DNA from: Apis mellifera
Lineage: Eukaryota > Arthropoda > Insecta > Hymenoptera > Apidae
Reading direction: 5' to 3'
Assembly: GCF_003254395.2 (NCBI RefSeq)
Contig: NC_037646.1
Span: forward strand, 4,294,381-4,358,380
Length of the DNA stretch: 64,000 nucleotides
The notes beneath the pieces are model-generated. The model saw nothing but the letters and a program-made list of their open reading frames with translations, had not been told where the DNA came from and ran no database searches. Each line of letters starts with the position of its first letter. Within the stretch, counting starts at the first letter, position 1. Of this stretch, positions 50,081 through 61,500 are shown one piece after another. The position numbers and the translations under genes were made by a program.

Positions 50081-51460
50081 TGTATTCAGTGTGGACAAAA
50101 AATTTTAATGAGAGGCCACTGGTATCTGAAACCACATTGAAGGGAACCGAAAAGATTCCACGGCTCGGCCATGAATGACAACGATGTACTTATGTAAACC
50201 ATCCGTTTTTATACGCAAGACGTTAAATCATTCCCAATTGGACTTGCCGCGCTTCGCTGTTTGCCCGGAAGAGCATAAGTAGTCAGGGCGTGTCGGGCGA
50301 GGGTGCCACTACATCTGGAAAGGTTAAAAATCGTTTCGTACTTGCTCGTCCCTCGAAATTCCGTCTAACGAACCGAGAAAATGTATTTATAGCCTCGCCT
50401 TCGTTTTCTTTCGAGAATGGATACCTCGACTATTTCGCGCGATAAAATTATTTCATTCGGCAGATAGAAAAATTTCGCTCTTTTCTACCTTGAATCATCA
50501 CGATATATTTAAATTACTGAATTATTGATAGCGGATCGAATTAATTTTATCCCACAATTTTAACGAGCTCGATAAACTTTAAATGAGAAAATTTCCTACG
50601 ATAATAGTAAATTCTAATTTTCTTAAAAAAAGATTGAAAGGTACGAATTGTCGCTTAATTTGATAAATGTTCCTCTCTTTAATTTTCAAATCTTTCCCAA
50701 AAAGAAGAAGAAGAAGAAGAAAAAAAACAAAGAAACAAAACATTCAAGATTCATCTCATTATTTTATACACGATAAAATCCCCAGCCGGCAATATCCACC
50801 TATTAAACGAAATCCGTGTTGCTATCGTTTTCCACCAAAAGAACAAAGAGCTCGCGAACACGCGAAAGCGTGTGGAGAATTCAAGAAAAAGATCGAATTC
50901 GTTTGTAGTACGGGATGGAAAAGGTGGTTCCCCGTCTTATTGGATACTCGATTCTCGAAAGAGAACGCAACCAACCCGTGAAACTCTTGTTCCACCTTGA
51001 TCCCTATCTCGCTCGTTTTTCCAGATACTTTCGGGAAATAACTATTCTCCGGTGGGAAGAGGTGTCGGATTTTCATCCGATTCCCGAGGAGAAGAGCATC
51101 GATCTCATTTCGGCCTCGTTTACTGGTCGAATTCCATCGCAACGTTTACGTTAATTACTTCTTACGCTTCATTGGACGCGGGATAACGAGCTCCGGAGGC
51201 AAAAAGCATGCATTTAAAAGCAAGGCTTGCACCGGTTCGGAAAAATGCGAAAAAAACCTGTTAATTAAGTCCGGTGGAAACGAGGAAATGGACCCTCTCC
51301 TTCCCCCCTCTTCCTTTCTCCTTCTTTCTCCCCCCGCAAGCTAATGCCGATGACGAGGCTCGAGAATAGTTTGAAGTTGGCCTGTTCGAAGAGGGCGCTA
51401 ATCTCTCGATGTTCAATGGCGGCCGAGTTTTTTCGAGGTTCTTCTCGAGCCCCGGGATTT
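50081..51460. other. Balanced block, AT-rich spacer and CpG-rich island
   Basis: The part at 50090-50350 is non-repetitive with balanced composition and could be conserved non-coding DNA. The part at 50420-50760 is AT-rich and ends in an (AAG)6 run. The part at 50780-51460 is CpG-rich with an acceptor-like TTTTTCCAG at 51024. The overlapping frames at 50667-51154 on both strands match no known family. Confidence 0.4.
50702..50720. repeat. (AAG)6 microsatellite
   Basis: A near-perfect trinucleotide run that passes into poly-A. Confidence 0.9.
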
Positions 51461-53029
51461 ACAATACCGTATTGTTAAAAGTGGTGGAAAGAAAGTGTTA
51501 TGGTCTGTCCATTAGGGGAATGGAGGGTAAGGAGATATTGAAATGTGTGTGGATTGTAAAAATCTATTGATACTGTTTGCAATCAGCCGGAGTGCATTCT
51601 TTGGACGGGATTCTAAGATGTTTAAGGAAAAATCTATGTTACGGCGAGGAAAAAAAAGAAAAATTGCTTTTTGTCCTTTGGCGTTATTTATTGTCGAGTT
51701 ATATATTCCGTGATGTCGTCCGGTTACGAAATTTTAATCATTTAAAAAAAATGTACATCGATCAGAATTTGTTCAAATTAAATGAGAAATGGATATTGTG
51801 TTGATTATAATTTTGTAAAATTATCAAGAAGCATTGGAAATTGTTATTCGTGAAAATATGTTACGTGCAAATTTTTTCTGTGAATATCTATGTGCTTTTT
51901 CAATTTTAAAAACTCCATTGCAAGCTTTGCAATTTTATTGCAAATTTTTTTAACGCGCATCGGAATTTTGGAAATGTGGTTACGAATCTTTTCGATTATT
52001 TTTTTTCTTTTCTTCTTCTTTTTCGAATTGGTCAATTTGTAACGACAGAAATCGACTACGCCGAAGAACAATGCGATTTACGTATGCGTGGAATGAGGTC
52101 AAACGCAGTTGTCTTCTTCCTCCCTCTTGGGAGGAATGATCGGTCCTCCAATTGCATAGGATTTCTCTACGTGCTACGTGATATCAGGCTCGATTCTACG
52201 CTTCCATCTTTGAAAAATATCTGCTGAAATATATGCAGAAATAACAATCTCTTGGAAAGCAAAAAAAAAAAAAATCGAATATAAAGACAGCAAGAATCGT
52301 CGATTGATTTTAGAATTCGAAAGAGCTATTATATTTATGTATAATTTTGAAATTTTTGTTTAACACAACGAAAGCTGTGAGATAATTTAATTTTTTCATT
52401 CTCTCACTCTCGTATTATTTTTAAAATATTTTGCACTTCTATTTTATTTTGTTTTTAAAATATTTTTTAAAGAATTTATTAAAATATGTATTCAGTTGTG
52501 AAATATTTTAAAGTCTATCGAATTACAAAATACTATCGGGGAAAAGATTTTCACTTAAATTATTTATATCTGAAAAATATCTTTAAAAAAAAATGGAGTT
52601 TAGTTATTCGTTAAAAAATAATCAATAAATATTTTCATTAAATTTCTAGATAATTTTAAATAATTATTTTAACATATCTTCCGGTTAAATCAAGTCTTTT
52701 AGCGATAAAACTTTAGCGATAGTTTACTTAACGATATTAATTTTATTTTAAATAAGTAAAGCGATGTAAAAGCGTGGTTTTTACTTAAATACCTTCTATC
52801 TATATTCCACTCGAAACGTTTTCTACTACTTTTAATATATTCACGTTGAATTTATTTTGTTGCGAGAAAGTTAATATCCTATTCTCCCTACTAAAATGTT
52901 AATAAATGTGGTACTTCAGTTTGAATTTTGATAGAACTAATTTTAATTCAAACTTTCTATACGAAAATACGAAAGCATAAATACATTCCAATAATCTAAA
53001 TGTATTTCGTGATATTAAAGTTTTAAATA

Positions 53030-53048
53030 TTTTTTTTTTTTTTTTTTA
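53030..53048. repeat. T19 homopolymer
   Basis: A perfect poly-T run in an AT-rich background. Confidence 0.9.
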
Positions 53049-54523
53049 CGAGTTATTCACGTTTCGACAGAATGTGAAATATCATACCAATTTTTTTACT
53101 TACTCTCGCGATTTTTCCCTTTAGAGTATTCCAAAAATTGATAGAAACGTATAAAGTTTCGGACAACTGTCATATCTTTTACATCTGCTACTAATAATAA
53201 TATTCGCAGCGATGGATGTGAAACGAAAATACAATAGGTAATACAATATTTCAGAATTTTTATCTTTACATTTATCATGAAACGTAATAAAAACCTTTTC
53301 TGTTTGCTTAAATTCTTTCATGATGTATAATAAAAAATAATATTTCCGTGTGTTTTACTTTTAAACCAGCATTAAAATTCATGAAGCATACGTCCTTCAA
53401 AGCAAATTTTTAAGTAAATTTTTTTCAAACGATACTTCACTATCCAAGTTTATAATACTAAAAATTTTAGAAATTTTTTCATCCTATGAATACACGTATC
53501 GTATTAATTAGAAAATTATATGTTTCCTTTTTAACTGAAAACTTGACTTCCAATAAAACTCCCTGAATATTCATTAAAACAAAAAAAAAAAAAAAAAGAA
53601 AGAGAGAGAAAGAACGAGAAGTTAAAAGTCTGTTCCATAAAATCAACTATCGTTCAATAAATCCACTGTTACGGAATGCATAGAAAAACGTGTCCAGTGG
53701 AAATATAAAATAGAGCATACGGGACATACGATCGTGTGCACGGGATTTAACGATTTATAAATTCTGTTTGCGGGTCTGTAGCTGTAAAACGTACCAATAG
53801 TAGCCTATAAATTTCTTATTAGGCAAACTGGTTTACGAGAAATCATAAAAATATAATTATTGGTAATACAAAATAAATACAAGTAACAGAGAATAGTATA
53901 ATACAGCATACATTCGTTTGAACAGAGATCCTTTTTTACATGGAGGAAAAGTCATAAATCTCTGAATAAAAAATAAACAAAAGTTTGATTTAAAAGGCAG
54001 TATTCATAACTGAAGTATATTTATCAAGGTTTCATCACCATTCACCATTATTTATTAATTGTAGATTTAATTGGCATTTCTCTCGCATCGATCGATATTT
54101 CTCGTTGAAAATTACGTAGAAAAATTGTAAAAGAATAAAATCAGAATCACTTTAATAATTTCTGCAGGCTTTTATAAAATACCATAAATAAATCTCGGTA
54201 TCAATAATGAATCTCCTTCTCTAACTATTACATTTATTTCTCCAGCGAGTTAAATTTGTTAAACTAAAATTAATTATTATTTCTTGGATAATAATTGTTT
54301 CATTTTAAGAAGAACTTCCATCCTGTCATAGTCTAAATAATATGTAAATTATTCCTTCCCAATTAATTATTAACATTTAATAATTTTGCATCACATTGTA
54401 AATAAATGATACGAGAAAAATATCAATAATTTGTTATTCCCTTTGTTTCGAATTATTTTATACCATATTATACGTAATTATATATTATATTCTGCACCTG
54501 TAAATTAATATTGAATTAATAAT

Positions 54524-54543
54524 AAAAAAAAAAAAAAAAAAAA
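54524..54543. repeat. A20 homopolymer
   Basis: A perfect poly-A run. A (GA)-rich segment follows a similar A17 run at 53581, but no shared element is seen. Confidence 0.9.
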
Positions 54544-55168
54544 GTACTCACTTCTCTACATTCGAGATATATTTTAATAGATGATCAAGAAATAATTCCG
54601 AATTTATTAAATTTTCCACGAGAATATTTATGCAGATATTTCACGCATAAAGAGAATTGCTATAAAATAATCAAAGCTCTATGAATCATTTCAATGTTCA
54701 GAATGTATTTTATTATAACAAAAAGAATAAATTTATTCTCCTTACCGATAATCATTCCGTTACTGATTTTTTTTCTCAAACCGATTTTAATTCAATATCC
54801 AATGCATTACGTGCTCTTCTCTATCGTTCTCGAATATCTCCATAAATTAACATAATATTTAAAAATTATTTATCTATAATATTTCTAAAACATAGATTTA
54901 TCATTTCGAATTATTTCAATTTTCTATAATAATATATTCTTACAATTAATTTATTATCCACTTCTCCTTATATTTATACAATAAACCATTCTATTATAAT
55001 TTTCAATAACATTCGTCCAACCTTAAAATCGAGCAGATGAAAGAAAACATTTTCGATTTGTCTCGCCACGAAAAATTCGCTCGTTACCTTCACGCACTTC
55101 CCCAGGTGATTACAGGGGTGAACAGGCAATAATCCAGGCATAAACACGCGCCACAGCGATAATAATAA

Positions 55169-55184
55169 CACACACACACACACA
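55169..55184. repeat. (CA)8 microsatellite
   Basis: A perfect dinucleotide run. Confidence 0.95.
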
Positions 55185-55478
55185 AAAGAAGTTCCCTTGT
55201 AATCTTAGCGAAGTAGTTCGTGGAACGAAGTGATCCATCCTACACGAAAGCTAACACACGAAAGCAAGAGGCACGTTCGAGTTTCTGAGAAAGGGAGGAG
55301 GGGAAGGTGGCGTGCAGAGTGAGATGTGCACGCCTAATTTCCGGTTCGCTGCACAGGTTGACTCATTTTTGCATAATGCAGCCTAATAAGGGCTAATGAA
55401 TGAAATGCTGCAACCCCCTCCCCTCGATGTTGCGCAAATTGGATTTACACCACTTGCCATTCCTACACTTTCACCTTT

Positions 55479-55496
55479 ACCACCACCACCACCACC
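55479..55496. repeat. (ACC)6 microsatellite
   Basis: A perfect trinucleotide run. Confidence 0.95.
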
Positions 55497-56004
55497 CCTT
55501 GTCTCTACTCGTAATCTCGCCCCTCTGTCCTTCATCCCTCCACATATTTGCATACTTTATAAATCCACGCAGCTATATACCACAGCTCACGGGGCGAATT
55601 CTGGGAATTCTCCGGGAAGAAACCTATTCCGAAGAGTGGTGTACGATTTACGAAGAGGATCGACTCCTTTTCTTTCCTCTCTCTCTCTCTTTCTTTCTCC
55701 TCATTAATTATTCTCCTTCTTTACCTCCCCCTTCATCGTTCCATTACTCCTCTTCCACGCGGTTTATTTCTCGAGAATGGTAAGAGGGTAAGAAGCCTTC
55801 TTCCGCTCGCGAAACGTGATCTGATCTGATATCCATACATGCATACGTACGTACAGGGGATGTAGGAAAAAAGTTGGATGGATCGCAGCAAGGAAAATCA
55901 ATTACTCGCTGCTCGGTTGAAGGGTGTTTCAGCTCAGGATTAAATAGTCGAACGATCGATCCCTGTATATTCGAGTTTTATTCGGCTAACAATTTGATAA
56001 GATA

Positions 56005-56020
56005 GGGAGGGGAGGGAGGG
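56005..56020 (+). promoter_or_regulatory. Canonical G-quadruplex motif
   Basis: GGGAGGGGAGGGAGGG has four runs of at least three G separated by single bases, the pattern known to give very stable parallel quadruplexes. It is the only four-run motif with all one-base loops that I found on the + strand. It lies about 230 bases upstream of a strong donor-like site on the same strand. The motif is certain; a regulatory role is inference. Confidence 0.7.
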
Positions 56021-56118
56021 AGTTTCGAAAGTGGTTTACGTGGTTTTTATGGAAAAAGGAGGGAAAGAAATAGGAAGTTTAATCTCGCGAGGTGGTGCCC
56101 TTTTGTTTTGACCGAAAC

Positions 56119-56247
56119 ATGCGGGCAGTTAGGAAGAGTGTTTTAGAGTTCAGAATAAACATGGGTCTGAAAATGAAGCTCGACCAAGCAGCTAGGTGGT
56201 TTTCTGGTTCCAGTGTACTTCAAGTGGCTTACCTGCCTCTATTCAAC
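56119..56247 (+). other. Candidate first coding exon, plus strand (weak)
   Basis: An ATG at 56119 with adenine at -3 opens 43 codons that run exactly in phase into AAC|GTAAGT at 56248. The peptide starts MRAVRKSVLEF and is not low-complexity, but it matches no family I recognise. No upstream acceptor is needed if this is a first exon. It overlaps a competing - strand exon call over 56233-56247, so at most one of the two is likely to be real. Confidence 0.2.
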
Positions 56248-56330
56248 GTAAGTTGCGCGAAAACAAAGGTCTTCCATTTTAAATTCTCTCCACTTTCCTT
56301 ACGAACACACCCTCGAAAAGGCGGCCATAA
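56233..56330 (-). other. Candidate internal exon, minus strand (weak)
   Basis: Read on the - strand, an acceptor ending TTTACAG lies just before 56330, and a strong donor CAG|GTAAGC follows 56233. The 98 bases between have one frame open throughout: 32 codons plus 2 bases, starting LWPPFRGCVRK. The pyrimidine tract before the acceptor is short. No family is recognised and no partner exon was found. The call rests on splice words and an open frame, both possible by chance. Confidence 0.22.
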
Positions 56331-56340
56331 CTGTAAATAG

Positions 56341-56963
56341 ATCGATGATCCAGCGAACGTGATACACCGAGATGAATATCGAGAGAATAAAAATTTTATG
56401 GACGAGTGAAATTTGAGTGGTAATCAATTGCTTGAAAATATGATAGGGAATTTTGATTACGTGCCCATTCGATTTTCTATTTTTTAAGAAACATGATATT
56501 CCTGCTATTCTCTCGAAATTAAAGAAGCAATCATTTCTATCATTTATCATTTATTGAAACAGGTTTCTTTTAGATTTGATAAAATTATATTTTATATTGA
56601 AAATTATATCTATCTATCATTCCTGATTAAATTTTTGACCCGCTTAATGCTTCTTCTAAATTTATGTTCCTAACAATTTAATCGAATAATTTTCCGTCAA
56701 ATATTTGATCACAATTAAAATTCCCCGTTTAAAATGAACGATCATAATAATTTCGATTATATCTGCGGATCTTTCAGCGTCGTCAATTATTAAACTATTA
56801 TACGTGATAATTTAAATCTAAACACGAGCTTTGAAGTCTACGATCGACATCTGTTGGATCTCAGCCGTAAAATACTTCGATACCCGAAAGAAGTGTATGC
56901 TACATTACTAGCAACGCTTGCGTAATTATTACCAGACATCCTTTTTGGACGAGCATATGTCGG
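56341..56963. other. AT-rich stretch, then balanced sequence upstream of a promoter candidate
   Basis: AT-rich to about 56820. The part at 56830-56960 is balanced and non-repetitive and contains E-box words (CATCTG, CATATG) just upstream of the TATA box at 56964. Nothing else is supported. Confidence 0.4.
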
Positions 56964-56997
56964 TATATAAATACGGAAGTTTAGAGTTCAGTCAGAA
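56964..56997 (+). promoter_or_regulatory. Core promoter candidate: TATA box and double initiator
   Basis: TATATAAATA begins at 56964. It is followed by TTCAGTCAG, which holds two overlapping TCAG initiators with their A at 56990 and 56994. With +1 at 56994 the first T of the box is at -30; with 56990 it is at -26. TCAGTC fits the arthropod consensus best. The motifs lie in balanced, non-repetitive sequence rather than in an AT run, which raises the weight of the TATA match. A short open frame begins 21-25 bases downstream. Confidence 0.38.
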
Positions 56998-57014
56998 TCT
57001 CTTTGTGAAACTTT

Positions 57015-57137
57015 ATGAGATTTCAAAGGGAAAGGAACAAACCTGAAATTAATATTAATCTTGATCTGATTATTCTGAAAAAGAAAAAAAAGTTGTCCCA
57101 CGACGATAATGAAGAAATAATCAAATCCCTGTTGTAA
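57015..57137 (+). CDS. Possible 40-codon small open reading frame
   Basis: The first ATG after the TATA/initiator pair at 56964-56994 opens 40 codons and a TAA stop at 57135-57137. The peptide starts MRFQRERNKPEIN, has a run of five lysines at about residues 22-26 and an acidic DDNEE segment near residues 30-34. There is no signal peptide, cysteine pattern or membrane segment, so it does not resemble a secreted venom or immune peptide. The start context is weak (T at -3). Its position is the only reason to list it; by length alone it is at chance level. Confidence 0.12.
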   Translation: MRFQRERNKPEININLDLIILKKKKKLSHDDNEEIIKSLL

Positions 57138-58540
57138 TATAATCCTACTTGTAACTCGCCGACAATATTGATACAATTTTCCTGTCCAAATAAAATTAAA
57201 GAGAAAAAGATAAACCACCGAACATCTTATATCCATTCCACTGTTTGAGCACACACAAATCTTTCATCAAACTAATTGTCATAAGAACCCTCGTGGCTCC
57301 CCCAATTCCCGACAGCCGCCCCTTCTTCGCCGGTTGTACCAAGTTTGGATCCATTTGTAAGCGGGCGATAAAAGAGCAGGTTATGCTCCACGCTCGGAGA
57401 GCAAACATTGACTATAGCCCCGTTAAGCAACATAAACTCAGCTTTGGGGTTAAAGAAAATACCGTTCACCGACGTGTTGCCTCTCTTAACGACTTGATAA
57501 TTGTCTGAACCTTACTGTTGGACAACTCGAACTATCCGAATTTCTCCCCTTAAGATACCTTGAGACCCGTTCAGCCTGTTCTTTGATCTATTAAAAACCT
57601 CCAACTAGTTTGAGGTTGAACAATTTCCTTGATCGAATGCTCGTGTCTAAGGATAATTAGCTTCTTAATTGGAGTTTGGTTAACCAGCAGCGTAACGCGT
57701 TCAATTATAGATGATACAGTTTAATTATTTATAGAATAGAACGAGTTTGTAAATATTTATGTAATCTTTGAATTTTTATATCACGTGGATATTTGAGAGG
57801 AATTGACAATCAATTGGAACGAATGGATTGTTTTCATTATATCTTTTTCGAAATAATATCAATAAATTAGAAAGTATTCGCCTGTTTAGGAAATTTCGTT
57901 GTAAAAAATTATATAACATATCGATTCTAAAGTAGAATTTTTTAACGAACCATACATTCATCTCTCTGAATGAGTACGTACATTAATTTTATGACAGATT
58001 TGTCCCGACGATACCAAGTTTGAACTACAATATCAATATATTTGATGACTGTCAAATGAAATCCCAGTAGGTCAACTATGATACGCTTGGCGATGACAAC
58101 TCTCAATTAACGTTGAAATTGTCAACGTTCTTGACAAGTGTATTGTCTATTACAAGGTAATTGCAAGATCTATTGATCTATCTTGTGGCAAAATTTGTTA
58201 TTCCCTTGAGATGTCCATCCACTGATATAAAGATACAGAGATATTAAACAAATTGAACAACACTAATATAATACAACTATATATATTTTCCTCTCTTAAT
58301 GAAATCAATATTATTTCTTTTTATGCATTTCAAACAAAATTGAATTCAAAAATAAAATATAAAAATACATGCAAAAGATTATAGATAAATATCATATTTT
58401 TTAACTTCTATTTAATATATCAAATGAAAATATACCCAAATATATATTATTATACCAAAACAATTGCTTTCCAAATTATTAAATAAAAATCGATCTAAGA
58501 AAACATTAAAAGTAAAATTCTCATTTCTGTATAAAAGAAA
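57138..58540. other. Balanced block, then AT-rich DNA
   Basis: The part at 57245-57560 is non-repetitive with balanced composition, open for 87 codons on the + strand and 65-70 on the - strand, with no recognisable family. It may be conserved non-coding DNA or part of the transcript starting near 56990. From 57600 on the sequence is AT-rich, except for a small block at 57990-58160 holding a perfect hairpin. Confidence 0.4.
58109..58129. repeat. 8-bp perfect inverted repeat
   Basis: AACGTTGA (58109-58116) and TCAACGTT (58122-58129) pair perfectly around AATTG. Confidence 0.85.
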
Positions 58541-60850
58541 TCTTATTTTCCACACACGTTATATGGATGAGAGAACAAAATAGATGGAGGAAATAAACAG
58601 CTCCTACTTATCGATACCCCAACACTTGTAACACAACCGTGAAACGCCATAATCGTCCGCTTCTTAAACCAACCCTTCCCCCTCACCCTAAAATTCTCAT
58701 CAGCGACTTTGATCGAATCATCCAACCCCGATTATTACGATTACAGAGGGAACCGGTTGAATAAACGGTGTCACGATGGCAAGACGATCCCGTTTCGAAT
58801 TCACACTCGATCCAACCTGAGTATCCTTGTAGACATTAGCTTTCGCGCTTTGGGATTTTGCCGGGGGTAAGAAAGGCGTGGCCCCTAATTGAAAGGGGAT
58901 TAATTAACGCGCCCAGACTGTAAGAAAACCTGCTGATATTCGAATTCCTTCCCTCCTTCCCCATGGGATTTTCTATCGAATTATGCGCGCAGGGTTTCTC
59001 ATCCTCCTCGTCTCGTGTTTCCTTGAAAAAAAAAAAAAAGAAAAAGAAAAGACGTTCCATGGGAACGCAACTTCTATTGTATTCAACGGGGGATGAAGGA
59101 AGAGGGAAAGAAAGAGAGAGAATGGTGTATCAGATCGCGTGGAAGAGAAGGAGATGGATGGAATTTTGATAACGTCGGAACGGAGCATGTTTTACCACAC
59201 AACAACCGCGATGTATTTCCTTTCCTGGTTATATACCCGGTGGAGGGGAGAAAAATTGTGGAACAGAGTTTGAGAAACCGTGCATTCAAAGTGTTTTACA
59301 TTTCAATAATTCCATGTTAAATGATTTATCTTTCTCTCTCGCTCTCTCTCACATGGTTTCTCATTTAACTTTAATCTTGTCATCTTGCGACGAAAAGATA
59401 AGAGGGTATGCATGTGGAATGGAGAAAGTTGTATCGTGTAACCACGATATGAATCCTTTTGTATGTGAAGCGCGAGTTGGATAATCAAGTTCATTTTTTG
59501 AATCTTCCTTCGGTGTTTTTTTTTTCCAGGTAAATTGAAAAACTTTTGATCGAATTCTTTTCTTGGCGAATTCTTTTTTTTTTTTTAATTTTTGTCGAAT
59601 CTTTTACGAGTACTTGCTTGAATAAGAGTGTTAGTTTATTATTGGTTGATTAATAATTAATCCTGTTTGTCTATGTTCAACACTGATGATTTTGATGATA
59701 GAATTTTTGAAGAAATTAATTTTAATTTTTGTTCAGACAAAAATGGAATTTTGTCGTGCGTTCTAACATTAAAAAAATTTTCATTTCTCAACATTTAATT
59801 TCTCAGAAATAATCTTATTAATAATTTTCTAAACTTTCTTCCATAAATATTGAATTTATTCTACTATAATTCTTAACAACGGGAACAATTAATTTCTTCC
59901 CTGATAATTCGAATTATCATATTTCTCGCAAAATCAACAAATATTCTAGCATCCACGACAATACTACACAACACATATACAATTAAAATAATAATTTCAC
60001 ATTATCTCCTTACTTTAATCTCCCGTGCAACGCGATGAATTCAAACAGAAAATATATAAGCACACACGTACACAAGCGTACACCGTGGAAACGTCCTCGG
60101 TTTGGAATCCCCTCGGTCAGAGAACTCGGTCAGAAGAGCAAATCCTTTTCCTAAAATTCAGTGGTGCAAATGTCGGCGGACACGGTCGTCTCTCTAAGGG
60201 TGCGAATATATTAGAGAGAATAAAACTCTCGAGAATTGGCCTCGCGAATGTTTTTTCGCAAACAGTATCAATGCGCGTTTTCATCTACTGAAAACGAAAA
60301 AAAAAAATAAAAATATTCAAGAGTAAAGAATTTTATCTTTTCGACACTGCAATGAGAAAGAAAATTTCTCTCGTCAAGAGAAGAATATTATACTTCGACC
60401 CTCTCAAATTTTAAAACCTGGATCCTTCGAACAAGGGAGAAACGAGAATTCCTACGAAACGTATCTCCCCTTGTCAAAATTTGCCAAAATATATCCGAAT
60501 AAAAAAGGACAGCCACGTGACAGGTCATACGTGTCTCTCTGAAAATATCGCGTCACGCTTTACCCGCGATACGAATGAATGTTCTCAAGTATTCCTACGT
60601 TCGAACGCTCTCTCTCTTCGTGTTTTCCCAAAACGAAGCCACGGATTCGGACCAATAAAACCGCGGGAACTCCAAGTTTTCGTTTACGGAGCATTTTTAC
60701 AAGCGAGACACACACATTACGCGTGTAACCAGGCCTCATAATGCGGGCAAATGCTATATGAACGCGGTTTCGTGGGCTAATATCCGGCCACGGTCGAACG
60801 TTAAACCGTTGCTCTTGACACGGCTAAAAAACATATTCTCTACCTTCCAA
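58541..60850. other. Alternating balanced and AT-rich blocks
   Basis: Balanced at 58590-59260 and 60020-60800, AT-rich elsewhere. A-rich and CT-rich runs lie at 59023-59050 and 59330-59350. TTTTTTCCAG directly followed by GTAAAT at 59529 combines acceptor- and donor-like words without an exon between. Overlapping frames of 60-88 codons have no recognisable domain. Confidence 0.4.
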
Positions 60851-61500
60851 AAAAATGTGATATTTTTGGAGAAGAGTTAAGACTTTCTGGACAAAGAAAG
60901 TGGATGGCAATTGATGAATATATTGAGTCAGATTTCTTTTTTGGGGGATGATAATGAGATGAAGCTTCTCTTTTGGAAATTTTTTGGAAAGTATTTACGT
61001 AGAGGTAATAGAAATAGTGTGAAGTAGAATCGTTTGAGGGATGATAAGAGAGTGATAGAAGGAATAAAATAAGGTTTATTTAGAGGTAGAGGTTTATTTA
61101 CTGTTATATAGTGTCTTACGATAGGATGGAATATGATATAGAGATAGTTTTTGAAATATTTAAGCTTTTCAGATCTTTTGGAAATTATTATATTATGCGG
61201 GGGGTGCAGACATTCTTGATAAAAAGAGTAAATAGGGTTGCTCGATGAATATATACCGAGAGGGAGTCGGGTTCGCGCTTCTCGTTTTAGGATGAAGACA
61301 GAGAGATGATGATGGAAGAAATAGAATAACGTGAGAATTATTTCGTGTTTCACGTTGACGTGAAATATAAAGGGATATAGTTTTTGGAACATATAAAACT
61401 TTGTTAACTTTTGTTCTGAAAAATTATTTTCTGACTCGTTTGTCAAGTTGAAAGGAAACGTGAAAATCATAAAAGAAGCTTTTTAATTAGTGTTGAACAA
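60851..61500. other. Purine-asymmetric segment with a long minus-strand open frame
   Basis: The + strand is markedly enriched in G and A over about 600 bases in an otherwise AT-rich setting. On the - strand a 180-codon frame is open (61470-60928). It is rich in Phe, Leu, Ile, Ser, Lys and His and has no recognisable domain. Because stop codons contain purines, a pyrimidine-rich strand stays open easily, so composition is enough to explain it. The cause of the asymmetry is unknown. Confidence 0.4.

Larger units (their letters stand above)
51461..55060. other. AT desert with long homopolymers
   Basis: Apart from the first 750 bases this is the most AT-rich part of the window, with T19 at 53030-53048, A17 at 53581-53597 and A20 at 54524-54543. 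Open frames are short and unremarkable. There are no element termini or RNA genes. Confidence 0.5.
55061..56118. other. GC-elevated block with microsatellites and a G-quadruplex motif
   Basis: The block contains (CA)8 and (ACC)6 runs, pyrimidine-rich tracts near 55670-55750, a 22-base alternating purine-pyrimidine stretch (55834-55855) and the G-quadruplex motif. The frames of 103 and 127 codons starting near 55396 translate the ACC and CT tracts as His/Pro/Ser/Leu and are not supported. Donor-like words GTAAGA occur at 55780 and 55788. Confidence 0.4.

Noticed and set aside
51010..51154. Acceptor-like TTTTTCCAG at 51024 before an open frame
   Set aside because: The frame starts upstream of the acceptor and ends without a donor; frames on the other strand overlap it.
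55834..55855. 22-base alternating purine-pyrimidine stretch
   Set aside because: Rich in AT steps, which form Z-DNA poorly. Noted in the block entry but not promoted to a finding.
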